Shown here: one piece after another, positions 34,181 to 43,923 of the stretch
Layout: the number at the start of each line of letters is the position of its first letter
Position numbering within the stretch: the stretch's first letter is position 1
NCBI RefSeq assembly: GCF_001514115.1
Contig: NZ_KQ948455.1
Coordinates: forward strand, 482,709-546,708
DNA from: Streptomyces olivochromogenes
Lineage (GTDB): Bacteria; Actinomycetota; Actinomycetes; Streptomycetales; Streptomycetaceae
DNA: 64,000 nucleotides
Direction of reading: 5' to 3'
Position numbers and translations under genes: made by a program
The notes under the pieces: model-generated
Database searches by the model: none
What the model saw: only the letters and a program-made list of their open reading frames with translations
Told to the model about the DNA's origin: nothing

Positions 34181-34633
34181 GTGTCGATGGTCCTCGCTCT
34201 GACTGTGTGCGGATTGGTAGTGGCGCTCGTGGTGGTGGGGCTGTTCGTCTTCGGCCTCCGCCGCCGGCTGATCCAGCGCTCGGGAGGCACCTTCGACTGC
34301 AGCCTGCGCTGGGACGTCCCGGAGAAGAGCGACCCCAACGGAAAAGGCTGGGGCTACGGCGTCGCCCGCTACAACGGCGACCGCATCGAGTGGTACCGCG
34401 TCTTCTCGTACTCCCCGCGCCCGCGCCGCGTCCTGGAACGCTCGGCGATCGAGGTGGCCGGCCGCCGCACCCCGGACGGCGAGGAGGAGCTCGCTCTGCT
34501 GTCCGACGCGATCATCCTGGCCTGTGTGCACCGGGGCACCCGCCTGGAACTGGCGATGAGCGAGGACGCGCTGACCGGTTTCCTCGCGTGGCTGGAGGCG
34601 GCCCCGCCCGGACAGCGAGTGAATGTGGCCTGA
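34181..34633 (+). CDS. DUF2550 membrane-anchored protein
   Basis: A 150-residue protein. One N-terminal membrane helix (LALTVCGLVVALVVVGLFVFGL) is followed by a soluble domain with FDCSLRWDV, GWGYGVARYNGDRIEWYRVF and RRVLERSAIEV. This is the DUF2550 pattern, which routinely follows atpC in actinobacteria. No function is known to me. GTG 34181 follows AGGAGG; ATG 34187 is also possible. Confidence 0.85.
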   Translation: MSMVLALTVCGLVVALVVVGLFVFGLRRRLIQRSGGTFDCSLRWDVPEKSDPNGKGWGYGVARYNGDRIEWYRVFSYSPRPRRVLERSAIEVAGRRTPDGEEELALLSDAIILACVHRGTRLELAMSEDALTGFLAWLEAAPPGQRVNVA

Positions 34634-34661
34634 AAGGCCCCATTCACTCGCCGGGTGGGGG

Positions 34662-34684
34662 TCCCCCGGACGAAGTCCGGGGGA
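34662..34684. terminator. bidirectional hairpin between convergent genes
   Basis: TCCCCCGGAC (34662-34671) and GTCCGGGGGA (34675-34684) form a perfect 10-bp stem closed by a GAA loop. It lies between the DUF2550 gene and the chitinase gene, which converge here. Confidence 0.7.
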
Positions 34685-34704
34685 GCGTCAACGTTGCTTG
34701 GCGG

Positions 34705-36543
<1,839 letters not shown>

Positions 36544-36592
36544 GATGCCTCTCCTCGGGGGTGTCGTGGGCATGGCTAAGCGCAGTGCGGCG

Positions 36593-36634
36593 AGAATAGA
36601 AAGGTCTGGACCATAGGTCAATAGGTCTGGACCA
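36593..36634 (-). promoter_or_regulatory. chitinase promoter with paired TGGTCCAGACCT repeats
   Basis: On the minus strand, TTGACC (36616-36621) and TATTCT (36593-36598) are spaced exactly 17 bp. Two perfect copies of TGGTCCAGACCT lie at 36623-36634 and 36602-36613. They start 21 bp apart (two helical turns), one just upstream of the -35 and one inside the spacer. Such 12-bp repeats control chitinase genes in Streptomyces (chitin induction, glucose repression) and resemble the DasR operator. Confidence 0.9.
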
Positions 36635-36652
36635 GTGCACCCGTGAGGCGGG

Positions 36653-37294
36653 TCAGACTCCCAACTCCTGGGCCAGCACGGCCGCTTGGACCCTGCTCCG
36701 CAGCTCCAGCTTCCCCAGCAGACGGCTGACGTGGGTCTTCACCGTCGCCTCCGCCATGTCCAGCCGGCCCGCGATCTCCGCGTTGGAGAGCCCCTCACCC
36801 AGGCAGGACAGCACCTCCCGCTCCCGGCGCGTCAGCGCGTCGAGCGCCGCCGGGTCGGCGCTCGGCTCCCGTACCGGCTTCGCGGCGAACTCGGCGATCA
36901 GGCGACGCGTCACGGCCGGGGCGATCAGCCCCTCGCCGCCCGCCACCGTCCGCACCGCCACCAGCAGGTCCCTCGCCTCCGTGTTCTTCAGCAGAAACCC
37001 GGCGGCGCCCGCGCGCAGCGCCCCGAAGACGTACTCGTCGAGGTCGAAGGTGGTGAGCACGAGCACGTCGGAGAGCCGCTCGGCGACGACCTGACGGGTG
37101 GCGGACACCCCGTCGAGCCGGGGCATCTGCACATCCATCAGGACCAGGTCCGGACGGAGTTCGCGGGCGAGTGCGACCGCCTGCTCGCCGTCCGCGGCCT
37201 CGCCGACCACCTCGATGTCGGGCGCGCTGCGCAGGATGAGGACGAGCCCGGCCCGTACGGCGGACTGGTCCTCGGCGACGAGCACGCGGATCAT
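36653..37294 (-). CDS. NarL/LuxR-type response regulator
   Basis: A 213-residue regulator. The receiver domain has Asp54 in VLMDVQMP, Thr in LTTFD and Lys in FLLKN. The C-terminal LuxR helix-turn-helix is LTRREREVLSCLGEGLSNAEIA. Its ATG overlaps the stop of the kinase gene in ATGA (37291-37294), so the pair is co-translated. The chitinase gene lies downstream in the same orientation, but beyond its own promoter. Control of the chitinase by this pair is possible (ChiS/ChiR-type pairs exist for chiC) but not shown here. Confidence 0.94.
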   Translation of the reverse strand: MIRVLVAEDQSAVRAGLVLILRSAPDIEVVGEAADGEQAVALARELRPDLVLMDVQMPRLDGVSATRQVVAERLSDVLVLTTFDLDEYVFGALRAGAAGFLLKNTEARDLLVAVRTVAGGEGLIAPAVTRRLIAEFAAKPVREPSADPAALDALTRREREVLSCLGEGLSNAEIAGRLDMAEATVKTHVSRLLGKLELRSRVQAAVLAQELGV

Positions 37295-38520
37295 TCGGGT
37301 TCTCCTTGGACGAGGGGCAGGGTGGCGCGTACGGCCCAGATCTCGCCGTCCTTGCCGTCTTTCCCACCCTTGCCGTTCTTGATGTTCCCGCTGTGGGGGG
37401 AGGGCGCGGGCCCCGCCTCGAAGCTGCCGCCCAGCAGGTCGGCCCGCTCCCGCATCCCCACGAGACCGGCGCCGGAACCGGGGGCGCGGGGGCCGCTCGG
37501 ACCGCCGTACGGACTGGTCACCGCGATGGTCAGCGAGCCGTCCCGCTGGGTGAGCGTCACGGTGACACGGCCCTCGGGCGCGTGCTTGAGGGCGTTGGTC
37601 AGCGACTCCTGGACGATGCGGTACGCGGCGAGTTCGACCGGGGCGGGCACCTTGCCGTGCTCGGTGGTGAGCGTGACGTCGAGTCCGTTGGTGCGGGCGC
37701 CGGCCACCAGGGCGCCGAGTCCGTCGAGGGTGGGGGCGGCGGACGGCTCGCGCTCGCCGGAGCCGTCCCGCAGGATGCCGATCAGCCGACGCATCTCGGC
37801 GAGCCCCTCGACGCTGTTCTCCCGGATGACGGTGAGCGCGTCCTTGGACGTGTTCGGGTCGTCGATGGAGAGCGCGGCCGTGGAGTGGATCGCGATCGCG
37901 GAGAGATGGTTGGCCACCATGTCGTGCAACTCCCGTGCCATCCGGGCTCGTTCGGCGGTGACGGCGTGGGTGCGGTCCATCTCGGCGAGCAGGGTCGTCT
38001 GTTCGGCGCGCAGCCGTTCGGCGACGGCGGTGTCGCGGTGGTTGCGGACGATCCAGCCGGTGGCGGCGGGGGTGAACGTCACCAGGCCGGTGAAGGCGCC
38101 GATCAGCAGCCCCTCCGGCTTGTGCCAGGCCGCGACCGGCCACACGGTCGCGATCACCGTGATCAGCCCGGTGATCCAGGGGATACGGCGGGCCGCGCCG
38201 GGGGAGCCGTACAGGACGGCCGCGTAGACCAGGTCCGTGAACATCACGACCGTGGCCAGGCTGCCGCGGGTCAGCAGGTCGGCGACGAGCGCGAGGGTGC
38301 CCACGAGCAGGGCGGTGCGCGGCCGTGCCCGGCGCAGCAGTTCGCAGCAGGCCGTCACGGCCAGCGGCACCAGGACGGCCCAGCCCTGGTCCGCACGGGA
38401 CATCGGATCGTCCGGGGCGCGGCTGTAGAGACCGACGCTCCACAGGAAGAGCCCGCCGAGCAGTCCGCCGACCGCGATGCCCACGTCGTCGCGGTGGGGG
38501 CGGGGCAGTCGCCCGGCCAT
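37291..38520 (-). CDS. NarL/DesK-family sensor histidine kinase
   Basis: A 409-residue membrane kinase. Five or six hydrophobic segments (about 12-155) are followed by a HisKA_3 domain with the phospho-acceptor His199 (RMARELHDMVANHLS). A HATPase domain follows (YRIVQESLTNALKHA, GAGLVGMRERADLLGG). A Gly/Lys-rich insertion near the C-terminus is unusual. No large extracellular sensor domain is visible. I chose ATG 38520; ATG 38532 and an upstream start also fit, because a GGAGTC word repeats there. Confidence 0.9.
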   Translation of the reverse strand: MAGRLPRPHRDDVGIAVGGLLGGLFLWSVGLYSRAPDDPMSRADQGWAVLVPLAVTACCELLRRARPRTALLVGTLALVADLLTRGSLATVVMFTDLVYAAVLYGSPGAARRIPWITGLITVIATVWPVAAWHKPEGLLIGAFTGLVTFTPAATGWIVRNHRDTAVAERLRAEQTTLLAEMDRTHAVTAERARMARELHDMVANHLSAIAIHSTAALSIDDPNTSKDALTVIRENSVEGLAEMRRLIGILRDGSGEREPSAAPTLDGLGALVAGARTNGLDVTLTTEHGKVPAPVELAAYRIVQESLTNALKHAPEGRVTVTLTQRDGSLTIAVTSPYGGPSGPRAPGSGAGLVGMRERADLLGGSFEAGPAPSPHSGNIKNGKGGKDGKDGEIWAVRATLPLVQGEPE

Positions 38521-38684
38521 GACTCCATCCATGACTCCATCCAACACGGCGCACCGGCTGACCGCCTGATGCCCGGGAAGGGTCCGGAACTGCATCTTTC
38601 GATGTACCGGGACCTCGTCACCGCCGATGACGATCCGAGCCGCCCCGGACGCGAGCCTGGAGGGGTGACCGAGAGGAGCGAACC

Positions 38685-39239
38685 GTGATCGTCGGGTTGA
38701 TCGTCGCGTGCGAGGCCGGATTCTGGGTGCTGCTGGCCGCGGGCCTCGCCGTCCGCTATCTGCTGGGGCTGCGCCGCACGAGCGTGGCCCTGCTGCTGTG
38801 CGAGCCGCTGCTGGAGGTGGTGCTCTTCGTGGTGACGGCGATCGACCTCAGAAACGGCGCCGAACCGAGCTGGGAACACGGCCTGGCCGCGCTCTACATC
38901 GGCTTCACCGTCGCGTACGGCCACTACACCATCCGCTGGTTGGACGGCCACGCCGCCCACCACCTGGCCGGTGGCCCGCCCCCGCCGAAGCCCCCGCGCT
39001 TCGGCCTGCCCCGGGCCGCCCACGAGGGCCGCCTGTGGCTGCGCACCCTCCTCGCGGCGACCGTCGCGTGCGCCCTCCTCCAGGGCGCGATCTGGTTCGT
39101 GGGCGTCGGCGACACCTCGTCGCTGCGCGACTTCCAGTGGGTGGCGCTACGGGCGGTGGGGCTCCACGGCCTGATCGCCCTGACGTATCTGCTCCGGCCC
39201 AAACGGGCCCCGGTCACCCGGGGCCGGTCCGGCGGCTAA
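38685..39239 (+). CDS. integral membrane protein of unknown function
   Basis: A 184-residue protein with about five hydrophobic segments, for example IVGLIVACEAGFWVLLAAG and VALLLCEPLLEVVLFVVTAI. A proline-rich cytoplasmic loop (GGPPPPKPPRFG) lies in the middle. GTG 38685 is preceded by AGAGGAGCG. It ends 4 bp inside the convergent pduO gene. I do not recognise a function. It is divergent from the sensor kinase gene and may share its regulatory region. Confidence 0.75.
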   Translation: MIVGLIVACEAGFWVLLAAGLAVRYLLGLRRTSVALLLCEPLLEVVLFVVTAIDLRNGAEPSWEHGLAALYIGFTVAYGHYTIRWLDGHAAHHLAGGPPPPKPPRFGLPRAAHEGRLWLRTLLAATVACALLQGAIWFVGVGDTSSLRDFQWVALRAVGLHGLIALTYLLRPKRAPVTRGRSGG

Positions 39240-39808
39240 CGCTCGCCCCCAGGGACCCACAGCACGTCCCCGGTCTCCTTGTTCGCGGTGCGGGCGAGGA
39301 TGAAGAGCAGGTCGGAGAGCCGGTTCAGATAGGTGGCGGTCAGCGGGTTCATGATGTCGCCGTGGACCTCCAGCGCCGCCCACGTCGAGCGCTCGGCCCG
39401 TCGTACGACCGTGCACGCCTGGTGCAGCAGTGCCGCGCCCGGGGTGCCGCCGGGCAGGATGAAGGAGCGCAGCTTCTCCAGCTCGTCGTTGAAGCGGTCG
39501 CAGTCCGCCTCCAGCTTGTCGATGTAGAACTGCTCGACGCGCAGGGGCGGGAACTTCGGGTCCTCGACCACCGGGGTCGACAGGTCCGCGCCGACGTCGA
39601 AGAGGTCGTTCTGCACCCGGGTGAGGACCGCGACGACCTCCTCGTCGAGGCCGCCCAGTGCGATCGCCGTCCCGAGGACCGCGTTCGCCTCGTTGGCGTC
39701 CGCGTAGGCCGAGATCCGGGGATCGGTCTTGGCGACCCGGCTCATGTCCCCGAGAGCGGTGGTGCCCTGGTCGCCGGTCCTGGTGTAGATGCGCGTCAGA
39801 TTGACCAT
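39236..39808 (-). CDS. pduO: PduO-type ATP:cob(I)alamin adenosyltransferase
   Basis: A 190-residue enzyme that transfers adenosyl from ATP to cob(I)alamin, making coenzyme B12. Motifs are the ATP-binding N-terminus IYTRTGDQGTTALG, YADANEANAVLG, DLFDVGADLSTP, RRAERSTWAAL, and YLNRLSDLLFILAR near the C-terminus. ATG 39808 gives the conserved MVNLTRIYT start. Its coenzyme serves methylmalonyl-CoA mutase, whose helpers (epimerase and MeaB) lie 22 kb away in this window. Confidence 0.94.
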   Translation of the reverse strand: MVNLTRIYTRTGDQGTTALGDMSRVAKTDPRISAYADANEANAVLGTAIALGGLDEEVVAVLTRVQNDLFDVGADLSTPVVEDPKFPPLRVEQFYIDKLEADCDRFNDELEKLRSFILPGGTPGAALLHQACTVVRRAERSTWAALEVHGDIMNPLTATYLNRLSDLLFILARTANKETGDVLWVPGGER

Positions 39809-39821
39809 GGGGCCAGCGTAG

Positions 39822-40571
39822 TTATGCTCCGGCCTTCCGGAAGACACGTGTGCCCACCGTCACGGAGAGCGTCGCGAAGCCGAGGGCGACCAGGACGCCG
39901 TACAACATGTGGGCCGTGGCATACGAGCCCACGTACGCGTCCCGCACCGCGTCCACCAGATAGCGGAACGGCATGAAGTGCGAGAGCACGTCCAGCCAGC
40001 CGGGAGCCAGTGTCATCGGGAGCATCAGGCCGGACAGCAGCATGGCCGGCATCGTCAGGGCGTTGATGGCGGGGCCGAACTCCTGCGGGGTGCGGACGTT
40101 CATGGCCAGGGCGTAGGAGAGGGAGGCGAGGGAGAGGGTGAGCAGGGCAACGAACGCGAAGCCGATCAGGATGCCGGCGAGTGGCGCGCGCAGCCCCATC
40201 GCCAGTGCCGCCAGGACCAGCAGCACCGCCTGGAAGACGAAGACGGCGGCGTCGCGCAGGACCCTGCCGAGCAGCAGCGCGAGCCGGCTCACGGGGGTGA
40301 CCCGCATCCGTTCCACGATCCCCTGGCTCTTCTCGATGATGATGGTGAAACCGGCGAACGCAGCTCCGAACAGCCCGAGTTGGAGCAGCAGGCCGGGGAC
40401 CAGGACCTGCCAGGAGCTGCCCCGCGAGCGGAGCGGCAGGCCGGTCAGGAGCGGGCCGAAGAAGAGCAGGTACAGCAGCGGCATCAGGACGCCGAAGAGC
40501 ATCGCGAAGCGGGAGCGGAGGGTCTGGCGGGCGTAGCGCCCGAAGATCAGCGCGGTGTCGTGGAGAAGCAT
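39822..40571 (-). CDS. ABC-2 type transporter permease (drug-export type)
   Basis: A 249-residue membrane protein with six hydrophobic segments. It carries the ABC-2 signature region (IIEKSQGIVERMRVTPVSR) after the second helix and FRYLVDAVRDAYVG late in the protein, like DrrB-type permeases. It lies 22 bp downstream of the ATPase gene in the same orientation, so the two form one exporter. The substrate is unknown. Confidence 0.9.
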   Translation of the reverse strand: MLLHDTALIFGRYARQTLRSRFAMLFGVLMPLLYLLFFGPLLTGLPLRSRGSSWQVLVPGLLLQLGLFGAAFAGFTIIIEKSQGIVERMRVTPVSRLALLLGRVLRDAAVFVFQAVLLVLAALAMGLRAPLAGILIGFAFVALLTLSLASLSYALAMNVRTPQEFGPAINALTMPAMLLSGLMLPMTLAPGWLDVLSHFMPFRYLVDAVRDAYVGSYATAHMLYGVLVALGFATLSVTVGTRVFRKAGA

Positions 40572-40593
40572 CGGTTCCTGGGTCCTCTACGTC

Positions 40594-41376
40594 CTATACG
40601 GCCACGGGGGCGGAGTCGGTGGGTGCCGGGCCGCGCCCGGTGATCGCGAGGAACGTGTCCTGGAGCGACGCGTCGGACGCCCCGCCGTGCGCCAGCTTCA
40701 GCGCGCTCGGTGTGCCGTCGGCCACGACCACTCCCCGGTCGACGACCACGAGCCGGTCGGAGAGGGCGTCCGCCTCGTCGAGGTAGTGCGTGGTCAGGAA
40801 GACCGTGGTGCCGTGCTCGTCACGCAGCCGTCGGACCAGGTCCCACAGGTCCGCGCGGCTGGCCGGATCCAGGCCGGTCGTCGGCTCGTCCAGGAACAGC
40901 ACCCGCGGGCGGTGCGTGAGCGCCATCGCGATGTCCAGGCGGCGGCGCTGCCCGCCGGAGAGCGCGGCCGTCCTGCGGTCGAGCAGCCCGGTCAGGCCGA
41001 GGTCGTGCGCCAACTCCTCGGCCCGTTCCTGCGCCTGAGCCCTCGGCAGACGGTACAGCCGCCCCTGGGTGACCAGTTCCTCCCGCACGCTCACGTGCGG
41101 GTCGACGCCTCCCGACTGCGCCACATAACCGCTGGCGCGGCGCACCCCGGCCGGGTCGGTGGCCAGATCGCAGCCCGCGACGGTGGCCGCGCCGCCGGTG
41201 GGCTTCAGCAGTGTGGTGAGCATGCGCAGCGTGGTCGTCTTGCCCGCGCCGTTCGGGCCGAGGAAGCCGAGGATCTCGCCGGGCCGCACGGTGAGGTCGA
41301 TGCAGCGGACGGCCTCCACGAGGCCGCGCTTCGTCCGGAAGGTACGCGCCAGACCGGCCGTACTGATGATTGCCAT
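40594..41376 (-). CDS. ABC transporter ATP-binding protein (DrrA-type)
   Basis: A 260-residue ATPase. Walker A is LGPNGAGKTTT, the signature LSGGQRRRLDIA, Walker B RVLFLDEPTTGLDP and the H-loop FLTTHYLDEAD. Together with the permease it should export a hydrophobic compound, as DrrAB does for anthracyclines. I chose ATG 41376; an upstream frame extends to 41463 but runs through the operator-like region. The divergent TetR gene probably controls it. Confidence 0.93.
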   Translation of the reverse strand: MAIISTAGLARTFRTKRGLVEAVRCIDLTVRPGEILGFLGPNGAGKTTTLRMLTTLLKPTGGAATVAGCDLATDPAGVRRASGYVAQSGGVDPHVSVREELVTQGRLYRLPRAQAQERAEELAHDLGLTGLLDRRTAALSGGQRRRLDIAMALTHRPRVLFLDEPTTGLDPASRADLWDLVRRLRDEHGTTVFLTTHYLDEADALSDRLVVVDRGVVVADGTPSALKLAHGGASDASLQDTFLAITGRGPAPTDSAPVAV

Positions 41377-41400
41377 GCGCCCAGAGAAACAGAGTCCCTG

Positions 41401-41506
41401 AAAATTTGCAATGACACCAAGAATTCTCTGTCTCCAAGATCTCGCTGTCTCCAAATTTTCCATGCCACCAAGGTTTCATCGGCTCCAGCGAAGCTACGAT
41501 GCGGAC
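41401..41506. promoter_or_regulatory. divergent promoter/operator region of exporter and TetR gene
   Basis: An AT-rich stretch unlike its surroundings. AAAATTTG (41401-41408) and CAAATTTT (41452-41459) form a spaced inverted repeat. CTGTCTCCAA occurs twice, 17 bp apart (41428-41437 and 41445-41454). TACGAT (41495-41500) lies 6 nt before the TetR ATG. These are candidate TetR operator sites. Confidence 0.6.
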
Positions 41507-42148
41507 ATGGCTGAAGGGCTCAGGGAGCGGAAGAAGCGGCAGACCCGGCAGTACATCTCGGATGTCGCCACCGGTCTGTTCCTGGAGCGCGGCTTCGACG
41601 CGGTGACGGTCGCGGAGGTCGCGGACGCGGCGGACGTTTCCGTCAACACCGTCTATAACTACTTCCCGACCAAGGAGGACCTCTTCCTCGACCGCTCCCA
41701 GGGCGTCGTCGACCGGCTCGCCCGCTGGGTACGCGGCCGGGAGAAGGGGGAGTCGGCCGCCGTCGCCGTGCTGCGCGAACTGCGTGACGAGGTCGCGGCG
41801 GTCTCGCCCCGGGTCGGCCTGATGGTCGGATACGCGCGCTTCATGCGGGTCATCCACGAGGCTCCCGCGCTCCGCTCACGGCTGTGGGCGATCGGTCAGG
41901 AGGTGCTCGACAACCTGGAGGAGGCGCTGCGCGAGGAGACCGGCGCGTCCGCCGACGACCCGCTGCCCGGTCTGATCGCGGGACAGATCAACTGGGTCCA
42001 CCAGACGGTCATGGCCGTCATCGGGCGGGAGATGATGGCCGGCCGCAATCCGGACGAAGTGTCACGTGAGGTACTTCTTCTCCTCGACGACATGGAGGAA
42101 CTGTTGAGCGAGAAGGTGCTCAACTACGCGGTCCGCGACGAGGGGTGA
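41507..42148 (+). CDS. TetR-family regulator
   Basis: A 213-residue repressor-type protein. The N-terminal helix-turn-helix is typical (TVAEVADAADVSVNTVYNYFPTKEDLF), and the C-terminal ligand domain is unassigned. ATG 41507 lies directly downstream of TACGAT, so the mRNA may be leaderless. It is divergent from the ABC exporter, the usual layout for a local repressor of an efflux pump. Confidence 0.92.
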   Translation: MAEGLRERKKRQTRQYISDVATGLFLERGFDAVTVAEVADAADVSVNTVYNYFPTKEDLFLDRSQGVVDRLARWVRGREKGESAAVAVLRELRDEVAAVSPRVGLMVGYARFMRVIHEAPALRSRLWAIGQEVLDNLEEALREETGASADDPLPGLIAGQINWVHQTVMAVIGREMMAGRNPDEVSREVLLLLDDMEELLSEKVLNYAVRDEG

Positions 42149-42273
42149 GCCATCCGGTGTGATGTCCGTCAGATGAGACGTGACGCGCATTACTTACCGG
42201 TCACACAGGCCCTCACGAGCGCTAGTGTCCGCCCGAGAAGCAGACATATACAGCGCGTCAGGGGAGTCGCACA

Positions 42274-43122
42274 GTGGCAGGGAAGCTCGCCGTCATCGGA
42301 GCCGGGCTCATGGGGTCCGGTATCGCTCAGGTGTCCGCGCAGGCGGGCTGGGACGTCGTTCTGCGGGATGTCACCGACGAGGCGCTCACGCGAGGCATCG
42401 ACGGCATCAAGGCCTCCTACGACAAGTTCGTGAGCAAGGGCAGGCTGGAGGCGCACGACGCCGACGCCGCGCTCGGCCGGATCACCGCGACCACCGATCT
42501 CGACGCCGCCGCGGACGCGGACATCGTCGTCGAGGCCGTCTTCGAGAAGCTCGAGGTCAAGCACGACATCTTCCGCGCGCTCGACAAGATCGTGCGGGAC
42601 GACACCGTGCTCGCCTCGAACACCTCCGCCATCCCGATCACCAAGATCGCCGCGGCCACCGAGCGCCCGGAACGGGTCGTCGGCGTCCACTTCTTCTCGC
42701 CCGTGCCGATGATGCAGCTGTGCGAACTGGTGCGCGGCTACAAGACGAGCGACGAAACCCTCGCCACCGCACGGGAGTTCGCCGAGTCCGTCGGCAAGAC
42801 CTGCATCGTCGTCAACCGTGACGTGGCCGGCTTCGTGACGACCCGTCTCATCTCGGCGCTCGTCGTCGAGGCGACCAAGCTGTACGAGTCCGGCGTGGCC
42901 ACCGCCGAGGACATCGACCTCGCCTGCAAACTGGGCTTCGGCCACGCCATGGGCCCGCTCGCCACGGCCGACCTCACAGGCGTCGACATCCTCCTGCACG
43001 CCACCGGCAACATCTACACCGAGACCCAGGACGAGAAGTTCGCCCCGCCGGAGCTGATGCGCCGGATGGTTGACGCCGGTGACATCGGGCGCAAGAGCGG
43101 GCAGGGCTTCTACAAGCACTGA
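42274..43122 (+). CDS. 3-hydroxybutyryl-CoA dehydrogenase
   Basis: A 282-residue NAD-dependent 3-hydroxyacyl-CoA dehydrogenase. It has the Rossmann loop VIGAGLMGSGIAQ, SNTSAIPIT, and the catalytic histidine in GVHFFSPVPMMQL paired with a glutamate in CELVRG. DVAGFVTTRL and the C-terminal GRKSGQGFY follow. It serves acetoacetyl-CoA/hydroxybutyryl-CoA interconversion in fatty-acid or butyrate metabolism. GTG 42274 is the start. It stands alone between TetR and STAS genes. Confidence 0.94.
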   Translation: MAGKLAVIGAGLMGSGIAQVSAQAGWDVVLRDVTDEALTRGIDGIKASYDKFVSKGRLEAHDADAALGRITATTDLDAAADADIVVEAVFEKLEVKHDIFRALDKIVRDDTVLASNTSAIPITKIAAATERPERVVGVHFFSPVPMMQLCELVRGYKTSDETLATAREFAESVGKTCIVVNRDVAGFVTTRLISALVVEATKLYESGVATAEDIDLACKLGFGHAMGPLATADLTGVDILLHATGNIYTETQDEKFAPPELMRRMVDAGDIGRKSGQGFYKH

Positions 43123-43329
43123 ATCAAGCGAGTGATCCAGCATCACCCGTCACGGAAACCGCACGTGCCTCTGGGGTGTCACCCCATGAGGTGAATTCGG
43201 TATCGGTTCGCTTACAGACGGCAACCTCTGCGGCCTCAAGTCAGTCAGACGGTGCACACGCAAAACGCGGACCGACGCTGACGCAGAGGGACTGACGCAG
43301 AGTACGAGACGCACTCTCGGGGAGCGCAT

Positions 43330-43653
43330 ATGTACATCAGGGGCGACCACGCCGAGCTGGTCGTCGGGGGCCGCCTCGACGTACGCAGCGCGGCGGACGC
43401 CCGTACGGTCCTGCACTCGGCCGTCGACGACGGAGTCGGCGACCTGGTGCTGGACCTGTCCGAGCTGGACTCCTGGGACGCCACCGGCCTCGGTGTCATC
43501 ATGGGGGCCCACCGAAGGGCCGGGCGGTGCGGCCGACGGCTCGTGCTGCGCCGCGTCCCACCACAGATGCAGCGCCTGCTGGTGGCCACCCGGCTGCACC
43601 GGATCCTCGCGATCGAGGGCGGCATCGGAGTCGAGTCACTGCCCCGGGTGTGA
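43330..43653 (+). CDS. STAS-domain protein (anti-anti-sigma-like)
   Basis: A 107-residue single STAS domain (LVVGGRLDVRSAADART, LVLDLSELDSWDATGLG). In SpoIIAA-type proteins the phosphorylated serine sits at the D-S/T-S-G turn. Here the turn reads D-A-T-G, so Thr may take the phosphate, or it may not be regulated this way. No anti-sigma kinase is adjacent. ATG 43330 follows GGGGAG. The next gene encodes a membrane-anchored NTPase-like protein. Confidence 0.85.
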   Translation: MYIRGDHAELVVGGRLDVRSAADARTVLHSAVDDGVGDLVLDLSELDSWDATGLGVIMGAHRRAGRCGRRLVLRRVPPQMQRLLVATRLHRILAIEGGIGVESLPRV

Positions 43654-43923
43654 CCCGGCGTGCGCCTCCTGAGCGGCGCACGAAAGGCACCTCGCGCACA
43701 ATCCTCACGAGACTGTGACGTCTCGGACGGCGCGGTACCCCGGCCTGTCGGAGATACTGTGCGAAGGTTTAGGGTTCGGCTGCCCGCCACCCGAAACCCT
43801 ACGAGCGGGCACCGGACCAGAAGCGACAGCGCGGTGTGCAGCAAGGCCGGGAGGGGCCTGGGTCCTTGTCACCGGACTCCCGGCGACAAGATCCGCACAC
43901 GACGCTTTTGGGGGGCTTGGAAC

